A stretch of 64,000 bases of DNA, from NCBI RefSeq assembly GCF_003073045.1, contig NC_037600.1:10218758-10282757 (forward strand). Reading direction: 5' to 3'. The notes beneath the pieces were generated by a model. The model was not told the origin of the DNA and made no database searches. It worked only from the letters and a program-made list of their open reading frames with translations. Both the position numbers and the translations under genes were made by a program. This DNA is from Pomacea canaliculata. Taxonomy: Eukaryota > Mollusca > Gastropoda > Architaenioglossa > Ampullariidae. Below are positions 60,401 to 64,000 of the stretch, one piece after another (position 1 is the stretch's first letter; every line of letters starts with the position of its first letter).

Positions 60401-63400
60401 AAAAAAAAAACAAACCAAAACTGCTATGTAAACTTTTAAAAATGTTTTATTTGACAGCAATAAATAATTAATTTTTATTTTTAAATTTAAATTGTGTAGA
60501 AGTTCCTACAAGTCAAGGTCAGGCTGCTATCTAATGATCTATCTGCCAGGAGACTCTTGTCAGGGCAGTCCAGCGATGTAACAGCAAAATACTTGTAATC
60601 AATGCCATTTATGACCATGCTGAGTTTGCACTCAGATGATGGCTTGGCCATTAACACAAATCCTTACATGTCTCCTGCCTCTCAACAGCGACTCACCTTA
60701 GGATTAGGATGAAACTCTCGCTTTCGTAAGGCACGAATGGTGTCTAGGATGCTGGTGTAGCGTGGGAGACCCCCTTCAGAACCAGCATCTATAGGCTCAC
60801 CTCCTGTCTGCAGCAAACCACCCTCCGCACCTTGAAGTTCCTGAAGCATAGCAAAACTAAAAGCAGTAAAATAGCAGTATTTTTGGCTTAGCAACCCAAA
60901 TGTTATAAAGTCACATTAGAGATTTCTTCTTTTTAAATATAGGTGTAATAAGAGAATACAAAAAGACGAGAAATGAAAAACTATTACAAATGAAAAACTA
61001 TTACAAATCCAATCTATACAGTTTTTTTCAAAGTGTATCTGAGAATGTGACCTATTTCACTAAGCAAGTTAACTTGCTTCACTCACGACAGGATTTCTAT
61101 ATCACACTAGCCCCTAGCAACATTTTCTGATCTGGCCTACATTGCTGACAGATGCAAGATGATTTTAGCAATGACATGATCTTTCCCCCAAAATCCCCCT
61201 CAAAAAAAAATAATTAAAAACTGAATATTTCTATATTTTTCTTCATTCTCTGAAGGAAATATGGAAAGTTATACACTCATTATATTGTTACCAAAATCAC
61301 ATACCCTGTCTTGACTAGATGAAGTGATTGGTTCCTCTAACTCTGGAAGAGGCATGTCAACATCGGATTCATTTTCATTCTGAAATAACCATTCCATTGC
61401 TGCCATCACTGCCATTCTGAAAAATAAGCACAACAGGAGCAGTTTGAAGATCGGGTCAGTAAAGGTCCCATTTTTTTCAATTCCTTCTATCTGCTGGTTT
61501 GGTATTTCATGTTTTGAATTCTGTGGCTTCTTTCAACTGGGCACATTCCATACATTGGTACACGGTTTTTCAAATACTATGCCTAGATAACTATGACCAA
61601 ATTAAACTGACATTAGTTTAAAAAGAATAGTTATTCTTCTTATATATCTATATTAAGGGAGCCAAGACTTTTCTTTATTTCTGTCATAAAATGGGCAATG
61701 AGAACTAATTCAAAAAGTTCTCAAGATTTTAAAATATTAATTGCACTTAACTTTGATGTTGTCTTTACGAGTTTCATATATATAGAGATAAAATATTTGT
61801 GTTCCCATGCATGCCTCAAACACTAACAGAATAAATCACTTATTCCATTTCTCATTATTTCAAAAACAGGCCAATTGATTGGTTGCTGGAGTTTTATGCA
61901 GTGTCAGTATCCAAGGGTATATCCCGACAGGAGACAGTTTTATTACAAGGTAAGTTTGAAAACCAAGAGCCTTACGTGATACAATACTACCACCACTAAA
62001 ACCAACAAAAGAAATAAGGACAAAATAAAAGGGTAAATAATATTTTAAAAAGTGTGTCATGGCCAAAAAGGTCACTACCAAACCAAAGGTTGTAAATAAA
62101 ACCAAAAACTTAAATCTGATGGTAAAGCCCTACCAACTTTGAAAATAATAAAAAAAAAATCAGCTGGGATGGACCTTCAAAAAACAAAAAGCTAGCCGTT
62201 AAAAATGTTAAAAACTGCTGGCAGACCCTCTGGAACCCAGGACAAATGATTAAAACATGTAAAAAAGTAAAGTGTCTCTGACACTATGGACAAACTGGTG
62301 GGGGTTCACCTGGTGAAAGGTGGAAATATGTGGCTTAGGGGTGTCCCATTTTAAGTCTACTACTACTTCCTTCGGCCGGACAAAAATGGCCTTGCAGTGG
62401 ATGGTCAGAAAGACAGGAAATGATTTTATAAAACTTGTTCTGGCCCAAAGTTTCCCAGTGGCAGTCCCATAGGGACTAAACATAGGCATATTTCAAAAAC
62501 AAGATATACAAAGCTATAAAAGTAGTAAACTAATCAATTTAATTAGTTCAAACATAGTTTGCAAAAATACATTTTAATTAAATCTTTTAGCTTGTGGCAA
62601 ACTGGAGCGGATTAAATCTTAGTGAATGTATATTCCGATTTAAGACTATGCTTACAAGACAAATGAACTAAAGATAAAATGAAACAGCAGAATGGCAGGC
62701 CCCTTACTTGTTAATTACCAGCGCTTTCTTGGCACGAGCCTCTGGGAAACCCATGTCAGTCAACTGTTTGAGTGCAGCATAATCAATTTTGGGTTGCTGC
62801 AAAGGTTCACTTAGCATATCTTGCAGCACACACATAGTTCATACGAACACATTTATGCACACATGCAAGAACACACACACACAAATATATATAAATACAC
62901 ACACACCCAGAGGTGCAGACTATTTGATAATAGTGAAATAATATCTTCTAGTAAAACTATGACTTTTGCTTTTAAAAGAGTTATTGGTATAGTGATTGCC
63001 ATCGTAGGACCTACTTAACAAACTGCCCTTTGTCTCTTGCATGTCAATTTCCACATGCTAGTTAACAATGTATGCAAGTTCAAGGAAATGAATCAAATGT
63101 GGTTACTGATGGGAATGATATTGAAGAATCAACATAGCAAAAGATACCATTAGTAAAAGTTTATACAAATATAAATTTTTGCAAACACACCTTCAGCCTG
63201 CTTGAAGATCTTGGCAGCTGATGGGTTGAGGCAAAGAATTCTTTGAGAAGCTTCTATAAGAGAAATAAGGATTCGACGCAGCTCTGTCTGAAACTGAGCA
63301 CCAATGGAAAAAGTGGCTCATTTACTAATTTATTGACACAACCATGTTTATATGGTAAGATTAAAATCATATGAATGACCAGGCAAAACTGAAGAATGAG

Positions 63401-63879
63401 GGGAGGGGTAAAAAACGAGTGACACGAAGAAGTCTTAACATGCTAGATCTGGGCTATTTACTGCTTAATTTTAACTGTTATTGCTTTAATAAGCAATGAC
63501 TACATGCCACATAACAATTTTAGTCAATAGATGGACCCAGTGTAATAAAAAGCAGTATCAGAGCATTGTCATATTTTTCTTTTACTCATGAGGTGCCCAG
63601 TGCATCTGTGAAGAGATCTTTTAAATAAATCTGCAAGTTATTCACATTTTTTGGTCAGAGAGGAAAATAATACCTGTTAATTCGATTCTTACTTTACTTT
63701 AATTACAATGCATCAAAATTCAAGTAAACAGAAACTGCAAAATGAACATATTTATGTAATGCCATATATACATCTACTGAGTTTGTTGGTTCCTCTTCTT
63801 TAACACTGTATGGAATTTTGGGAAGGTGTGACGTCAATTTTCGTATTGTGCTGAAGTCTGGAGTTCGTCGATCATCCTT
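57472..63879 (-). CDS. UBAC1: UBAC1 (ubiquitin-associated domain-containing protein 1), 3' part; 5' exons beyond the window
   Basis: UBAC1 (KPC2) is the accessory subunit of the Kip1 ubiquitination-promoting complex in vertebrates and has a UBL domain, two UBA domains and an STI1-like C-terminus. Eight exons on the minus strand: 63879-63772, 63293-63191, 62819-62708, 61416-61305, 60840-60697, 60249-60163, 58343-58205, 57581-57472 (TGA 57472-57474). All joins are GT-AG and the frame is continuous without a single shift. Diagnostic segments: [17 protein letters not shown]; first UBA with [18 protein letters not shown] and [17 protein letters not shown]; second UBA with [19 protein letters not shown] then [46 protein letters not shown] then RIYQMRT and stop. 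This matches the human C-terminus in order and length. The N-terminal ubiquitin-like exons are missing because the window ends. It is a housekeeping gene unrelated in function to the array. Confidence 0.95.
57600..57642. repeat. (CA)n / CGCGCA microsatellite in UBAC1 intron
   Basis: A CACACA run interrupted by TGCATGCGCGCG lies just upstream of the last UBAC1 exon in gene orientation. Confidence 0.8.
58590..58787 (-). mobile_element. tRNA-derived SINE, copy 3 (UBAC1 intron)
   Basis: On the minus strand, GTAGGGTAGTGGTTAA (A box, about 58760-58775) and GGGTTCATAAC (B box, 58713-58723) form a tRNA-like head. The body follows with CACAGGGCTGGGAGTCGGGG and TTTTTCTCCAG, shared with the copies at 18578 and 21530. 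It is in the same orientation as UBAC1. Confidence 0.7.
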
Positions 63880-64000
63880 CTGCACAAAAAGAATTTATGA
63901 AAGATATCAAAACACAACCAAAAGTCTGTGTGTGTTTTTGAACCTTTCAAAATAGTAGTGAACATTTATACTATCAAAACATCAATAGTATATTTAATAC

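Noticed and set aside
1-64000. CRISPR arrays, bacterial operons, ribosome binding sites or prophage
   Set aside because: Nothing of the kind; the DNA has introns, poly(A) signals and animal gene families. The tandem repeats present are microsatellites.
1-64000. Retroviral or LTR elements and other capsid-bearing elements
   Set aside because: No gag, protease, integrase or envelope-like frame and no paired long terminal repeats were recognised; the reverse-transcriptase traces are all non-LTR type.

Overview
This is animal nuclear DNA, most likely from a gastropod mollusc. It has split genes with GT-AG introns, many microsatellites and LINE/SINE debris. Its gene families (a chemosensory-type class A GPCR, a secreted C1q-domain protein and an array of secreted fibrinogen-like lectins) are ones greatly expanded in molluscs. 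The gastropod assignment is inferred from family content only; no species is claimed.

Layout. 1-1.7 kb: noncoding, with a LINE 3' remnant. 1.7-3.7 kb: a three-exon rhodopsin-type GPCR (+). 3.7-8.9 kb: intergenic with another LINE 3' end. 8.95-11.2 kb: a TATA-driven secreted C1q-domain gene (+) whose single intron holds a decayed LINE reverse transcriptase. 12.6-49.9 kb: the centrepiece, an array of six four-coding-exon genes (A on minus; B, C, D, D', E, F on plus makes seven loci if the duplicated D' is counted separately), plus two relics. Each encodes a signal peptide, a PAN/apple-like domain, a four-cysteine half-EGF module and a divergent fibrinogen-related domain (FReD). 50-57.4 kb: no gene seen. 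57.5-63.9 kb: the 3' two thirds of the conserved gene UBAC1 (-), running off the right edge.

The array shows how it grew. A block of about 5.7 kb, running from inside exon 4 of gene C to downstream of gene D, has been duplicated in tandem. The junction is readable at 34442/34443 and left an orphan FReD exon. The last exons of E and F, with their flanks, are nearly identical although their first three exons differ, which looks like gene conversion or partial duplication.

The most important caution is that about twenty apparent one-base frameshifts occur in the GPCR, the C1q gene and most array genes. None occurs in gene A or in the eight exons of UBAC1. Either the array is rich in decaying copies, or the assembly is poorly polished in multi-copy sequence; read and transcript data would decide.

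How the genes may work together: PAN, FReD and C1q domains are all secreted recognition or binding modules, so the 9-50 kb stretch looks like a cluster of secreted lectin-like recognition proteins. Immune or reproductive roles are both possible and neither is shown by sequence. The EGF-PAN-FReD combination differs from the Ig-domain FREPs known from snails.
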